Assembly: GCA_013398615.1 (NCBI GenBank) | Contig: VZSR01001685.1 | Location: forward strand, 1,142,371 to 1,206,370 | Direction of reading: 5' to 3' | DNA: 64,000 nucleotides | DNA from: Brachypodius melanocephalos | Lineage: Eukaryota; Chordata; Aves; Passeriformes; Pycnonotidae | In this document: one piece after another, positions 49,131 to 63,600 of the stretch | Layout of the letters: each line of letters opens with the position of its first letter | Numbering within the stretch: position 1 is the first letter of the stretch | The notes under the pieces: model-generated | What the model was told of the DNA's origin: nothing | What the model saw: the letters and a program-made list of their open reading frames with translations, nothing else | Databases searched by the model: none | Program-made: the position numbers and the translations under genes

Positions 49131-49192
49131 TTAACATGTTGCATGTTAAAGTTGATTACATGTTACATGATCAACATGTTTGATGTTACCAG
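49131..49192. repeat. Palindrome-dense cluster around ACATGT motifs
   Basis: TTAACATG-TTG-CATGTTAA (49131-49149) is a perfect 8 bp stem with a 3 base loop. Over the next 45 bases the motif ACATGTT or its variants recurs, including ATCAA-CATGT-TTGAT. Local self-complementarity is unusually high. Confidence 0.75.
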
Positions 49193-49357
49193 ACAAGAAC
49201 AGTTTGAAACAGTTTCCTTATGTAATCTGTAGATTCCTGTCTTAATTCCACCAGGTTTAGGGCACCTAGTTATACATTTTATGTAGACAGAAAAAAAGCA
49301 TACTTAAGGTGACTGGATTATATTATTAAATCATCAACCTTTGCTTCAAATTTTTCG

Positions 49358-49953
49358 TGGTTGTCACCCCAGCTGACAACTAAGCCACACACAGAGGCTT
49401 GCTCATTCCTCTACCAGAACTTTCCAGCGTGATGGGGCAAAAAATCAGTAATGTAAAAGCTAGAGAACTCGTGAGTTAAGAGAAACTTTAATAGGGAAAG
49501 AAAAAGCCATGCACAAAAACAAAGGTAAACAAGGAATCCATTCACCACTTCCCATGGGCAGACAGGTGTGTTCCTGTCTTGTTTCCCGGGAAAGCAGGCT
49601 TCCATCCTACATAACAGTGACGGAAAGAAAAATATCATCACTCCAAATGCCCTTCCCTTCCTTCTTCCCCCAGCTTTATATACTGTGCAGGATGACACAC
49701 GATAGAGGACATCTTTGGTCAGCTGGGGTCCGGGGTCGTGGCTATGTCCGCTCCCAGTTCCCTGTGCAACCCCAACCTCCTGGCCAGCAGAGGATATGGG
49801 AAGCAGAAAAAACCTTGGCTCTCTGTAAGCTCTGCTCAGCAGTAGCTAAAACATCTCTGGGTTATCAAGACTATTTCCTTCAAAAATCCAAAATGCAGAC
49901 CCACACCAGTTACCGTGACAAATATTAACTCCAACACGGCTAAAGTCTGCACA
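49358..49953 (-). mobile_element. Solitary ERVL-type LTR, minus strand
   Basis: On the minus strand the LTR begins TGTGCAGACTTTAGCCGTGT and ends 'cagctggggtgacaacca'. It has the best-kept promoter of the three LTRs: TATATAAAGC around 49674-49683 and an ATTAAA poly(A) signal at 49487-49492. It shares the blocks 'ggcatttggagtgatgata' and 'cccatgggaagtggtgaatg' with the relatives at 25257 and 45929 but is clearly diverged from both, so it is a different subfamily. No target-site duplication was recognised. Confidence 0.85.
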
Positions 49954-50000
49954 ATATTCCATCCAGAAAACAGTCTGGTTTATAGTTTTAGAAGACTATA

Positions 50001-50015
50001 GAAGAAGAAGAAGAA
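50001..50015 (+). repeat. GAA microsatellite
   Basis: Five GAA units, followed by partly repeated 'agtcagagaagaagaataa'. It lies close to the LTR end at 49953. Confidence 0.75.
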
Positions 50016-53000
50016 TAGTCAGAGAAGAAGAATAATCAGACACTGACATAAAACTACCAGAAAATTAGCACACCAAGACAGGGCGGACACAAACATTCAA
50101 TAAGTACGTATTAAATGCAAAGATGATGTGTAACATATGGTGTGAAATCATGGTACTAGTCTGTCATCTCCAGAACTGTGTTTAAATCCGAGTAAGCTTA
50201 TTGTTTGGAATACAATTACAGTGATCTTCTCACGGGAAATTTTTAAATTTAAAAATGAATATGATTCTATTTACAAATTTTTCTTACTCTTCTAAATGTT
50301 TATTCACTGATGAGGGAGGAATCACTACCACAATTTTCTCTGCTACTGCTTAGAATCCACCTGTAAAACACAAGAGTTACCTCTGCTATCTAATTTTCAA
50401 ATAATGAAGATTTAGAATAGTTTAAAGAGTATAAAAATGAATAGGTTCAAAGTACATACAAGGCTTATGCTTTTGACCTTGCTAAATCTGTAGAATTTTA
50501 GTTTGCTAAGTTCCTAGTACCTTCTGTAATGAAAGTAATTAATTCTGATGTTAGCAGGACTCTTCCCCAAACTCTTCCCTTTTAACAGAAGCTCCAAATT
50601 CAGTTACACCTGGAAAGGAAATTTTAAAAAAAGGAGATTGTTCCTTTCACGTGCAGCAGCATGAGGACATGACCTTTGAAATTTCTTTGTAGAATTCCAC
50701 CAGAGAGCTGCAAGAGAAACAAGATGTCCTCAGCATGGTGCAGCTCATGTTTCATAAACACTTCAGAAAACAGGATATCATTTTCTCATGGGCACACCTT
50801 CAGCTTGTTACAAAGAGCAAGCTGTGAGGACTGCTCATAAAGCAAAATGAGTAAATTAATTATATGACAAGTGTTAATATCTTATTTGAAAAGAAGAATC
50901 CCCAAATATCAATTAAAAGTTTGCCTTAGTGTTGGAGACTGCTTAAATCCTAAAGGACAAAAACAAAATCAAAAACTTAATGTGAGAGAAAACTCATCCT
51001 TTTTATTTTCCAATTACAGGACTTTGTAATATTAAAATGAGTCAACATTTTTTCAAGCAGAGAGCTTCAATGCTGAAAATTATGTCTTTATATGATTAAA
51101 TTTCCATGGGAGTTTTTATTCCCATGAATAAACAATTCTGTCATTGTGATAAAAAAAACCCATAATTTCTTGCAGGATATTTTAATATATCGCCTAATCT
51201 AGAAACTCAATTTTAAATTCAGGAATAATGTGGAGCTGAAAAAAATTAAAGCCATACAATTTTCTTTAGCCTGTTCAAAGAATCAGATCAACCCTAGTTC
51301 AATCTCAGTGAATGCTGAAACTGTAAAATAATATCAAACTGGAAACACTAGTATGTCTTAATATTTCACATAAATATTGCGCAAATCGACAAAATCCAAG
51401 ATCTCTTTTATTGGTTATTTCACCCTAGCAGATACTTCAATATCCAGAAAAGGCACTTTTTGCCATTTGCAGCAAAATAAAAATGTCTCTAGCCTGCTCA
51501 GTATTACTCTTTCATTTCCAATATTCCCATTAGTGTAATCAAAATGAAATGTTGCTGCTGTAGTAAGGGAGAGCAGGACTGAGTTCTTCCTGCTGCATGA
51601 GATGAAGTAAGAGGATGAGGGAAAAAAGAGATGCTAGAGAGAGAAACCATTAACTGGCTTCTTGCTTGTGTTGATGCTCTTGCACGTCACTTCCTCCCTT
51701 GACTTGTAGTCATCACTCCTACACTGCAATTTCTGCCTCAAAAGCATCAACAAAGTTGGCTTCTTAGGAGGTGGATGGCAGGTCTCTTGTTGAAGGTTAA
51801 AGGCTGTTGAGATCTGGAAGAATCTAGCAAAATTTTGATAGCCATGCAACGCAGGAAGGAGATGGACATATTTCACAATATTAAATAAAAATAAAATCTG
51901 GATATTCTTTTGGTCCAAAATAAAATTTGCACATTTGTGAATATATTCTAATATTAATCAAAAAATCCTGTCATTAGACAGAAATCATAAAGGTCTTCAT
52001 TCATAGGATAACTTCTTATGCTGAGTTTGGATGACAAATCCTTTGTTTTTTGTTATTTGTTATGTTTTACAGTTATAATACTCTGTTCTTATCTTTACAT
52101 AAAAGCTATGCTTGCCATTGCTATGCCTTAGACTTTTTAAAATTAAATAATCCAAATAATCTAAAAAGTCTCTTCTTATAAAAAGATGGATGTTTATTAT
52201 GCTCATCAATGTACTTATTGCCTGTCCCTAACCTTGTCTAATTTTTCAATTTCCTTTTCAAAGCATGGCAACTCATATTGCAAGCTGGATTCCAAATTAG
52301 TCTGCATCATTGATTTATATGGAGACCTTTATAGATTGTTTATTCACATCAGAAAGCAAACAAAAATTAGTGTAAAGAGAATGAAAATAAATCCATTTTC
52401 CAAATCAATCTCATAAATTCTTTGAAGCATTAGCACAGATCTCTGGCTGAGAGCTTCCACTTCTATTGTCATTCTATAATTATCTGAAAAAAAAGGTATT
52501 ATTTTGTATATTACTATACAAGTGGAGCAGCAATCTCTCATATTGAACAACACTGTCTGTAAAGTGGTGTGCAGCATTTAGCTGATGCACTGATATAAAT
52601 CTGAATACACAGTTTGAAAATGACATTGGTAGGAAAGCATAGATCTTGTCTCTACTGAAATCCTAAGTGCACAATTTTTTTTTAGTTTAACATTTTGAGA
52701 TTATAACTACCCACTCAGTTAAGTTGGGTGAAAAAAACTGCTTGCTGAAATATTTATTAAAACAAAATGCCAAAAAAAATAAATAAATCAAGCTCTCATA
52801 GTGACTTCAGTGGTGACTTCTCATATAATATTAACTGGATATCAAATATACCCACTTTTTTGTTTATCAAGCAGATTTTGTCTCTCATTAACTTTTCTGT
52901 CTTTCTAGCTGTAGGAATCTTTACATGTGTGTTTTGAACAAGAAACTTTTTCACTATATCTCTCCATTTTAAGAAACAATGTTACTAAATTCACAGCATC

Positions 53001-53487
53001 CTGCTTCCCGTTAATGTTAACAAATCCTATTAAACAAACAAATCCAAACATTAACATATCCTATTAGTCTAACCTGATAAAAAACCCTAAACCTGTGATA
53101 TTTTTAGGTGTTGAATATTGCATTTCTTCACTGATGGATTCAGTTTCATGTTATGCCAACTAAATAAAGCAGAGGCAAAAACTGTCTTCTTTTTCCATAG
53201 CATAAGAATTGTGACTGCTTATGGTCTTTGCATGCATTTCTGTATCAACTTCAAAATAAACTGTGGAAGAACTTGCCTCAGAGAGTTCCCATCTTTCTTG
53301 CAGCCCATTCAGGGAGTGCCAAAAAGTGATGCCTTTTTTCTTGTCATGTTGCTAACATACAACAGGTAAAAGACTGAGCAAAACATCTGTTTTCATCAGA
53401 CTATACCCTTGCTTTCTCTTTTTTTTTTTCTTGTGTGTGTTCAGCTCCATGTATACAAGTCATATACATCACATATAAGCATATAAA
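50016..53487. other. AT-rich non-coding stretch
   Basis: I see no gene or transposon. A short inverted repeat CATGGGA...TCCCATG lies at about 51105-51126. Confidence 0.55.
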
Positions 53488-53529
53488 TGTGTGTGTATAT
53501 AATATATGTATACATATATATTGCATATA
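53488..53529 (+). repeat. TG/TA compound microsatellite
   Basis: (TG)4 passing into irregular (TA)n with ATG interruptions. Confidence 0.85.
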
Positions 53530-56500
53530 AGTATTTTCTGATGAAAATGTTCTGGGAAGAGCATGCTGCACTGGGTGCTTTGCAGTACTAACTCCATCCT
53601 TTTTTTTTGTTGAGGTCTATAGAAAGTGTAATGTATTAGTATATTTGTTGTATGTAACATATTAAGCACATAATATTATACATGTTTTTAATAGCTTACA
53701 GATAGTTATTAGTAGTTTATAGCTTATTAATAGATTTATACACTTCGTATTTGGATGCACTTTTAAGTTCTTTTTTAGTCAATTCCTCTGACACAGGCCA
53801 CCTTCTTCATCTCAGGCCAAATTTCTCAGTCCAATACAATTTCTGCATCACTACTCCATTTCCACTACAGAGAGTAGCAGAGGGAGCATCAGGCAGTCAT
53901 TGCACTCCTCCAGCACCTGGCTTGTTTTCAGGGGTCTAAAGAAAGGTAAAACTATCAGAGTTTTAGTCAAATAAATCAATTTGTGAAGAAATTTAGGCTT
54001 ATACATATTTTCTAAGATTACAAATTGCTAAAATTGGCAAATCTTAATATATACCATCAATCTATAAATTAAAACAAATTGTCAGCAATGGAAATCAATC
54101 AGTTCTTGGGATTTCTATAACAAAAAGGGACAGATAAAACAATTCATTAGGGGAGACCTCTGAAGACAAAGAATTATGTGAAGACTAAAGGAATGGCTCC
54201 TTTTTTGTTCTGAATATACCCACAATTTTCTAGAAAGTGACATAATATATTTGTCTTTAATTGGTGAGTGGGCAAGGTACAGTGGGTAAGTTAGTCACAA
54301 TGTTTCTCTACAGGGAAACCAAATCCCTCCATAAGCAGAACAGGAAAGAAAATAGGTCCAAATCCTGTGCAGAGAATCAGAAGCTGAATATATTGCCAGT
54401 TTGTTAAGTAGCCCACCAAAGTATTAGAAGCTATGTCATAATAATTTCTTGAAACTTCCTATCAGTTAACTCAGAACTGAGTTGATTTCTTGCTGTAAGA
54501 TGAATTAGAGGATATAGGCCCAGAATACTTTTGTCTTAATCTAATGTACTGATAAATGCAATAATCTAAATTACCAAGTAATTTAATTTATTAATGTGCA
54601 TGTTGAACGGAGTTATTAGATGGCAAAAACCCTTCAGTATCTGATTCACAATTATCCAACACAAGGACTGAAGCGAATGATTCATTTTTCTTTCAGATAG
54701 ATTGTAGTTTTCTCTTTCTCTACTAAAAGGTATGTCTCCACCTCATTGATTTATGTGATTTAACCAAGATTAAATGATCTGCCTACAACTAGAAAAAACA
54801 TTTCTGGAGGACAGCCCAAGCCTTGCAACTCCAGGGCTCCTGTTTTTATCAGAAACCAGCCTTCTGTTCCTTATCTAGATTTAGTCCAGTCTCCTGAGGA
54901 GTTCAGTGTGGCTTGATGCAGTGTGTGGATAGAAGCCTCACTTTGGTGGTGCTTTCATTCAGACCACACTCACTTTAAGCTGCATATTCAATTGAAGATT
55001 TTTTCATGACAAAAAATTTCCACTTTAATGGCAAACTCGAATCTGTCCTTTAATTATTAATCTACCATCCAGTAGATAACACATGTTCCTTCTGTAATTG
55101 CCCATTTCATACATTAATCCTAGTGAGGCAATTTCCTCTTTGTCTCTTAGTCCATCTACTACTTCTCAACAACAATTCTGTTTGCAAACAGAACAGATTA
55201 TTTGCATGTTTGTAGTAGACCAATATTATGGTAGAACTATGGTAAAACACTGGTTCAGAGTCTGGGATAAGGCTAACAAACACAAAGTGGAAGCTTTATG
55301 ATAAATAGACAAAACAATAATTACGTGTCTCTGTCCAAACAGCTATAATTAGCAGGAGCAGAGTTAATAATTTTAAGTCATGCTGGTTATCTTTTGTTTC
55401 AGCGTGTAAAAACACACACAAAGGCTTTTTCATCAGACAATATGTTTAAAAAACCCTTTCTCTTTAACCTTATTACCACAAATGTCATATGTTGTCATCT
55501 CTCAAAAGAAGAGCTGCCTGGCAGCAACACCATGCTTTTACATAAATCAGCAAATAAAGCTTTGTCATTTACAGCCATTATTTGGCTTCTAAGTGGATGG
55601 GTTGTACCTCTATTTTCTAATTATTTTAAGATTTCAATAGCCACTTAGGTAGCAAGGAAATCAAGAGAAGGGAACTGTGAAAGGAAAGTTGTTTCATGTA
55701 AATAATTGTTAGGGTACAAAATACAAAACATGACTGTAGTAGTGCTGTGGAATGTGCAGATAGAAAAACTTTTATTAACAGCTGAAAGCCTTACTGGTGT
55801 CTTACCTGTCTGCATAACAAGAGCGACATGCAGGGAATGCAAATTTGCTGTTTTCATTTTGTGATTTTATGGAGTGAGGAGTTTGTAACATAGCATCAAA
55901 TAAGCAAAGAAAATCTAAGACCATCCATAGAAATTTTACTCATGGCTTATCAAAGGCAAATGTGTTCCCACAAGTAATTCCAAGAATATACTAAAAAAAA
56001 AGAAGTATCCATTAACTTTGAGAAGATTTTTCCAAATATGAAATACACTAATGATCATGGCATGATCCCTGCCTTCACTTCATTTTCAAGCTCACACTGA
56101 AAACTAATACCTACCATTTGTGAAAAAAACCAATATTTTTATTCCATTTGAAATAAATACTCTTAAACAATATTTTATTAATGACACCGAGCATAGATCT
56201 TCCCAACAGATGAAGTTCTCAAAGGTAGTAACCATCAGAAACACAAAACTGTCTCATTTTTAAAAACACTCCAGTGGCTCAGAACTTATGAATCTATTCT
56301 TCATCACTAAGAAAGAACCATAAAAAAAATTTTAAGCGTTTTATCATTTTTTATTTTAAATACTTTCTCAAGGAGGGTGTTTTTCTTTCCTGCAACCAAT
56401 CTATTTTTTCTTCACTTTAAATACCTGAGGGAGAAAAAAGAAGTAAGAAGTAAGGAATAAACTCAGGCTGGATATAACTGGACTTAAGAAAGGTCATTCT

Positions 56501-56867
56501 GGATTTTCTTGAGCAAGCAAGACCCTCCTTAGGCAATTGCTTGGTTCACTACATTGCAGGCAGAGGGGACATGAATGAGGAAAACATGTAACAGGGAAGT
56601 CTCAAAGAAGCAGAAGATGAACCACATGGGAAATTCAAAGGAATGCCAGTTTCAGTTGGATTGATGAAGAAAGTGTAGTGAGACAATAATTATACAGCAT
56701 TTAGGAAAGGGACACAAAACTTGGAAATATTTTGGAGGTTACTGGTAGCTCTTTCTCTATGGGGCACAACAGGCTGTGATGGGAGATTATTATATTCCAT
56801 TGTCATTCATAACCACTGTTTCAAATGTCTCTGAAGACAAGTGGCTGAAAAATACCCACCCAAAAGA
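53530..56867. other. AT-rich non-coding stretch
   Basis: No gene supported. The frames at 55098-55301 and 55394-55648 are short, without domains or plausible splice context. Confidence 0.55.
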
Positions 56868-56882
56868 ATGAGAGAGAGAGAG
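56868..56882 (+). repeat. GA microsatellite
   Basis: Seven GA units. Confidence 0.8.
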
Positions 56883-59800
56883 AATTGGGGTGAAGTAGAT
56901 AGCAGAGAGAGGATAGGAAGAAGGAGAGGGGGTAAGATTAGAGGAGCTTGTGCCAACATGACCCAATATAAATGGACAAAAATTCCTGAAATAGAATGAT
57001 GTGGACTAGCGATATTCTTGATAAATGACTTTAGCTCTTTATTTTATTGAAATACAAAGAATTTAGAAAAACTGGTGTTGCAGATCACGATATTTCTGTA
57101 TGAAAGTCAGAGCAATGTAAGCACAGAAAGACAGAATACTGGGTGAGAAAAGAAAATTATTCTATATATGGCATTAAAGGGAAAAAATTAGCAGTAGACA
57201 CAGTAATTGCTGAAGGATGAAGACAATACTGTTAAACAGAAAATCAATTGCGACATTAGTACACAAAGTGACTTATATTACATCCTGTCATTGAACCTTA
57301 AACCTAATTGACACTTGATAGGTCTTCCTGTCCAGTTCTCTTTTCTAGTTTATTTCTGTGTTAAAAAATGACAAGTCCTAGTCAGCACATTATCTGATAT
57401 TCTAAAAAGCTTTTATTGCATAGGTCAATTTTCCAGTGTTCCAAAGGGCTCTGTGCCCATCTGAAAGAAAGGGTTTTACCTTCAGTAAGTCAATACAAAA
57501 TACAATTTGGGTGAAAAAAACACAGACAGTGAATTAACAAGCTACAACAAATTCAGTGAAGGCTGAAGTGAATTCATTCTTCATCACTGGAAGCAGTTTT
57601 AAAATGCACTGTTCTTGGAGCAGCTGACTCAGGTACCTAGACTCAGAGAGAGATAAGTGTCAGATAATAAGTTTCTTGACTGCTATAATACCTCAAGTTG
57701 GGAGGAATTAATAAAGAGATATTGTATCTTGACTCCCTCACATCCTGAGTCTTTAGGATATGCACTTCTATAAGACCAGCGGCACGTCACAATCCAATCT
57801 AGAATTCCTCTTAAATGAAGTAGCAGATCATTGTTCTAAAATTTAACAAGGAGGGATGAGATGTAGAATCAGTTACATTTGCAGCTGGAATAGTCTCAGA
57901 GCCACAGAAACAGACCCACTAGTAGTTTAATTTACTGGGGGGAACAGTCAGACACAGTTCACGAGTTCTGACTAAAATAATAACTAAGAAGCTGTTACCT
58001 AGCAAATGTCCTATATAGTTAGATCCTCATGGGAGCACAGGCCTGAGACAATCCAGAATATTTGCTTACTGGTGAGTGTGCAAACAGATGGAAAATCTGA
58101 ACTTTTTTTTTTTTTAAATGTTTGTTCTTCCTCCCCAGAAGGAAAACTAAAATGGTTAAAACACAGTAAAGCTAGGCCTTGACTGAAAGAAACTAAAATA
58201 TCTGGTTTCAATATAAGGCAGTTCACCTGTATTCTGTACCACCAGATAGAAAATTTTACTATTCCAACTGCATCTCTTACTACTCACCCTAGAAGATGAA
58301 AGTAATCCAGGTTCTTGTTAATAGATCTCTTGGGGTGGATTAGAGTGAAACAGCGCTGAATGATCAGTGTTTGTAAATATATATACCTATGTAGGGTTTA
58401 TTATAGAACAATTTAGTTGCAAAGGAAAGCAGGTAAGTAAACATTTTGGTTATTTTATAGTGTAACACAGCGATATAAAACCATAAAAATATCACTTAAA
58501 AATGTATAATGAAAAATTTAAAAATTATAAGAGTAAAAAGATACATAATCACCACCCATGGATCCAGCAATAAGAATTAATTGCTGCAATTTCAATATAT
58601 ATTGACATTGTCTTTTGTAGTGTATCACAATGCCCTAAGCATATTACCCAAGGAAGATTGCATAAAAGTGCAAACTTCTTAAAGGTAATTTTCCATTTAA
58701 GAAATAAAAAAAATCAGAATAAATTTAAGGGAAAATTCTGGTGTTTTCATACTGCTTGATGGGAAATATACTGCTTAACATATGCATTTCTGTCTCAATT
58801 TAGCACCATCTTGACGTTTACTGAATTAAGTACCCAAACTCTAAAATATTGTTTGTAAATGACACAGAAAAGCTTTTGGGCAAGTTTACTTCTGCATCTA
58901 TAATTATATACCTGCGTATCTAACAGGATCTTGGTAGCCATTTACCTTATCTAAGAAGTAGCAATATACATGCAATTCTAAATTTCTCTAAAATTGAATA
59001 ATGTAGGAAATATCTCACTCAGATAACCATTATCAGTCTGTATTACTATTAGAACCTTACACTTGAATTTTGTATGTATCAGGTACATTTGTTTAGGTCT
59101 ATTATTAACGCAGATATAATGAATGATTAACTGAATTCAAGGACAGAAATCTATACTCAGGTTAATTGATATTGATTTGTAACTAGCACCACATTCAACA
59201 ACATTGAGATCACATGAGGTGATAACATAAATTAGTGAAATTATTCTGTCAGATTGAATGGCAACAGAAAATGTAGCATTCAATTTACAATACATTAATC
59301 TAGTCCTAGCACTATTTTACAGTCTAGTCTATTAGTAATCACATGATTTTAGAGAAGAAAATATATCAGTGTGAGTTGCTAGAGGAGTTTGCAATCTGTA
59401 CAATGGATAAAAAAAGGAACCAAAACACAGCTTCGTTGGGGTTTATAAACACACATTCAAAAGGATAAATCTATGGGTCCTAACAACAGATCTATCAGAG
59501 TAGCATGATCAAGGAATTTGATACATTTAAGCCAGAAATAATGTGCTTGTATTTCTGGGAAGTGGGCTTAATTAAAGCAAAAGACTCTTCCCAGCAGCCT
59601 GTGCTCAGTATGCCAACTGTATTTTAAGAGTTTGTGCTTACTATTTGTTCTAGTGTATTATGTTTTTACTTCAAACAAACGAACAAAACAATCTGGTTTG
59701 AAAAAAACTTTCTGGATAAAAAGGACCTGAAGTTTATGACAAACAGCATTCAAAAAACGGTTTGCCAATACATAAATGTCTGTGTGTCCAAAATACAAGC

Positions 59801-59918
59801 TTTATTTTTAATGTATCACTTTTAGCATAGCTGAAAATAAACACCCTTCCATAAATATTTTTTTTTAGAATTTTTTTAAATGTAAAATATAGTAACAAAA
59901 ATGTAAGTGAAATATATG
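56883..59918. other. AT-rich non-coding stretch
   Basis: No gene, RNA gene or classifiable repeat was recognised. Confidence 0.55.
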
Positions 59919-60645
59919 AGCAGGGCATCTTCAACTACATTGGATTACTCAGAGCCTTGTCCAACCTGACTTTGAATGTTTTAAGGGATGTGGCATCCAC
60001 CACTTCTCTGGGTGACCTGTGTCAGGGTTTAATCACTCTCATTGCAAAAGTTTCTTCCCTATATTTAGTCTAAATCTGCCCTCTTTGTTTAAAAAAAAAA
60101 TTATCCATTTTCCTATCACTGCTTAAAAGTTTTTACATATCTTTCTTATAGGCCCCCTGTAAGTACTGGAAGGCTGCTAAAAGGTCTCCCTGGAGCCTTT
60201 TCCAGGCTGAACAGCACTAACTCTCAGCCTTTCCTCACAGTGGAGGTGCTCCCTCCCTCTGGTCTTCTCCACAGCCCCCATCTGGAATGGATCCAACAGG
60301 TCCATCTCCTTCTTGTAGCAGGAACCCCAGAGCTGGATGCAGCACTGCAGGTGGGGTCTCACTGGAGCAGAGAGGGGCAGAATCCCCTCCTTCATCCTGC
60401 TGGCCACACTCCTTTGGATGCAGCCCACGTGCTGTTGGCTTTCTGGGCTCTAAGAGCACATTCCTCAATCACATCCAGCTTTTCACTCAATAGTCCTCCC
60501 AAGTCCTTCTCAGCAGGGCTGCTCTCAGTCTTCATCCACTGGACAGTCCATCCATCCAATCCATATGTCTCTAATTTAGAGTGAAGGATGTTGTGGGGGC
60601 ACCATGTCAAAGGCCTTTCAGAATTCCAGAGAGATGATTTCTTGG
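59919..60645 (-). mobile_element. CR1 LINE fragment, truncated at both ends
   Basis: Read on the minus strand, this is the CR1 ORF2 C-terminal region and 3' untranslated part. The plus sequence shows hallmark CR1 complement blocks: 'aggccccctgtaagtactgg', 'gaaccccagagctggatgca', 'aggtggggtctcactgga' and 'agtccttctcagcagggctg'. A further block, 'caccatgtcaaaggccttt', extends towards the reverse transcriptase with an apparent deletion near 60560-60590. The terminal octamer tail is missing on the left. Antisense and sense chance frames at 60177-60610 are shadows of this element. Confidence 0.92.
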
Positions 60646-63600
60646 TGGGATATATGATACATTATCCATTTCACAGCATAACAAGCTTTCAAGATGCCAC
60701 AGAAATACCATTTCTTGGTATTTAAAGAGGCATCTCTTACATCAAAGTGTTTAAATATCTGCCAGAGGACATTGTGTTGTGGTGGCCGATCCCTCATTTA
60801 GATTCTAACGTCTCCACCAAATGTTGTATTTATCTGTTAGGCAGCTGTCTTGATCAGATATCATCAGAATAAAGAAAGAAAACAGGAAAAGAAACTTCAG
60901 TGGGATAGAAGCAAAAAGATGAAAATATAGGAAATTGACATCTGGAATAAAAAAATAATATCCCGTTTAACAGTAATTCCTACAGAATTTAGCATTCCAG
61001 TTAACACTAAAATAAAAAAAGACATAAAATTTAAAAGAAATTCACTATTACTGCAGTTCATTCCAGTGTGAGAGGAAAATGGACAGCTATCCTATAATAA
61101 ATTGAAATATTTAAATTATATTCTCTGGTATCTTTCACCTTGTAGTGAATATATATTCAACTGTCCTCTAGTAACCTGAATAATTTAACATTATTAGGAT
61201 ATTCTTGTTCACCACTATTGGACTTTGAAATTGGTTTTGGTAATCAGTAAATAGTTACATGTACAAAAGAAACCCACAGGCATTCCCATCACTTATAAGG
61301 GAATCTAAGGAAAAAAATTAATTTTTAATGCTGTACAAAATAAGCCTGTTTTAGAAAAAGTGCTGCTATGGTTTAAGCATTAGTTAACTATTCAGATGTA
61401 CTCACTGCATCTCTTAAACAGAAGAATTTGGTTACACTGAAACACAAGATAAACTCAAAAAGAAAGTTAAGCTTAAGCAGAAACAGAACTTTATTTTAAA
61501 ATCAAATGTATTTTATAACTGTTGATTTCATTTTCCTCAAATATTTCTTCAAACACAAAACAATCATAAAAAATTTCTCCAAATCGTAAAGTAAGAAAGA
61601 AGGACCAAGAGGCATATGGAAATACATACCAAGAGAGATTAATATTTAATTTTGTATTCCTTTGCCATTCAGACATAATGATCATAACATTATTTTAATA
61701 TAAATCAGATCACACCTAAGAGAAAAATCCCTGAGATTCATTATCTATTTACAGTGAAGAAAACTATGCATTAATAATAAATAATTTGCAGCAGCTTACA
61801 ATAGGACCTTGCCTAACCAAGAACAGTCTCCCTACAGCCCTCAAAGGGAATAATTACTTCTTAGTCTATCAGGATATTTAGTCTATCAGGATATTTCAGA
61901 TTTATTTTAGCATCAAAAAAGTTTAAAAAATTCATTATTGAAATTTCTTGTTCAGTAATAATGAAGAGAGATGGATGTCTTGCACACTTGAGTGCTTCTG
62001 AAATTCTGTATAAAATTTATGTTTCCTGCACAAAATACCAAACTCAAAAGTCCCAGATATTTGCATACACTATTGAGAGTGATAAATATAATCCATATTC
62101 CTGAGATCTGGTGGAAAATCTTATAATCCTTTAGCTACCATAAATTGTATTTTTTATTCAAGCTATTTCTAGGATAGAATTAATTTATTTGCTTTTCAAG
62201 ACTGATTAATTAGCAGATGTTCAAGTTTAAAACTATTCACACTTTCTAAGCATCAAGAAAATTGCTGCAAGTTTACAATTAAACAGTTAGAAAGAGGAGG
62301 AGAAACCATGGGGAAAGATGGGAGAACAGCTGTCATCAACAGCTCAAAAGAGTGGATAGTTCCAGAAAAAAAAATGAACTTTTGAAATTATCACCCCGTG
62401 TTAAATCTAATCTCACTGGAAATACCATACTTTTAAGATTATGAAGAAGAAATTACATGTTCAATTCCTCTTCTTTTGCAAACATCTTAGATTGACTACA
62501 AAGAAAACAGCGTACATCAACTGCTTTGTTAGTGAAAAACTGAAATGGTCTCCTGGGAACCATAGTCTCTAACTGAATCTCATGTTCCTGGAATGTCTTT
62601 TGGTCAAAACTTTCCCAGGTTCTGGCAAACAAAGGACACATGGGTCTGCAAGAGTGTGGACAGACCATCATTTTTCTAAATGAAGAGGGGATGGACTGCA
62701 AAATAATTCTCAAACATACCCTGACTGACAGCATGGTCCCTGCAGCACTGAAATATCCATCTCGCAATCTGTGTGAAGTTCCCTGCATTATTTGTATTTC
62801 TTACTGAAAGGACTGGGGAGCAAAAAATCTGATGCCATGCTTTTATCTGTGACAGCCATGAAAGAAAGCCTATTCTGTGGCACTGCCAGTGTGTCTGATG
62901 CAGGAGATCAGTTGTCTCTGAGGCTTGGATATGCCCAAAGAAAGGAAAATACGAGAAGTAGACAGGCACAGATTGCTTCAGATAAAAGCAGAAAGATGCT
63001 TTCACAAGTTATTTTATTGGTAGAGAGGAAGACTAAAACATGTAGAGGCAGATGTGATTGGATATAATAGTAACAAAGGTACCTAGAATAGAAACACTAG
63101 AGGTCAACCAGCAATAGGAGCGAGTGTTTTACAAAGACTTTCAGGCTCAGGATATTTATTGGGGTTATGATGAAAAACTGGACAAAATATTGTGTAGTAG
63201 GCATAGATAGCTGACAATCCACACAAACAGCAGTAGGATTTCCTCAGCCTACTGAGAAATTTCAAATAAATGAACTTTCCAGGCTTTACAAAAGCTTTAC
63301 CTTTTTCTGAAGCTGAAGGAGAATTTAAGCTGTTCACAAAGGACAATCTAGAAAGTCAATCGAGGACTTTAAAGAATATGGAGGAGTTGTTACCCACTTG
63401 ATCTTCAAATTGTAGCTTAAAATTACAATGATGCAAAATTCTGTGAAATTAAGCACTGTCACTTAACAGCACAAGGTCATCATGAGGGAAAAACCTTATA
63501 GAATAAAACGCTGATGGTTTCTTCCCACATGGGTAAGACACAAAGAGTGTAGTAGACATGAACCAGTATGCTAAAACTGGCCTAATAAATTGATAAATAA

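Noticed and set aside
49411..49928. 95-codon minus and 139-codon plus frames
   Set aside because: Both lie inside the minus-strand solo LTR and cover its regulatory sequence.
60177..60610. Four overlapping open frames on both strands
   Set aside because: All are shadows of the CR1 fragment at 59919-60645.
62453..63067. Overlapping minus and plus frames of about 90-111 codons
   Set aside because: They overlap in conflicting frames and strands and none has recognisable motifs.
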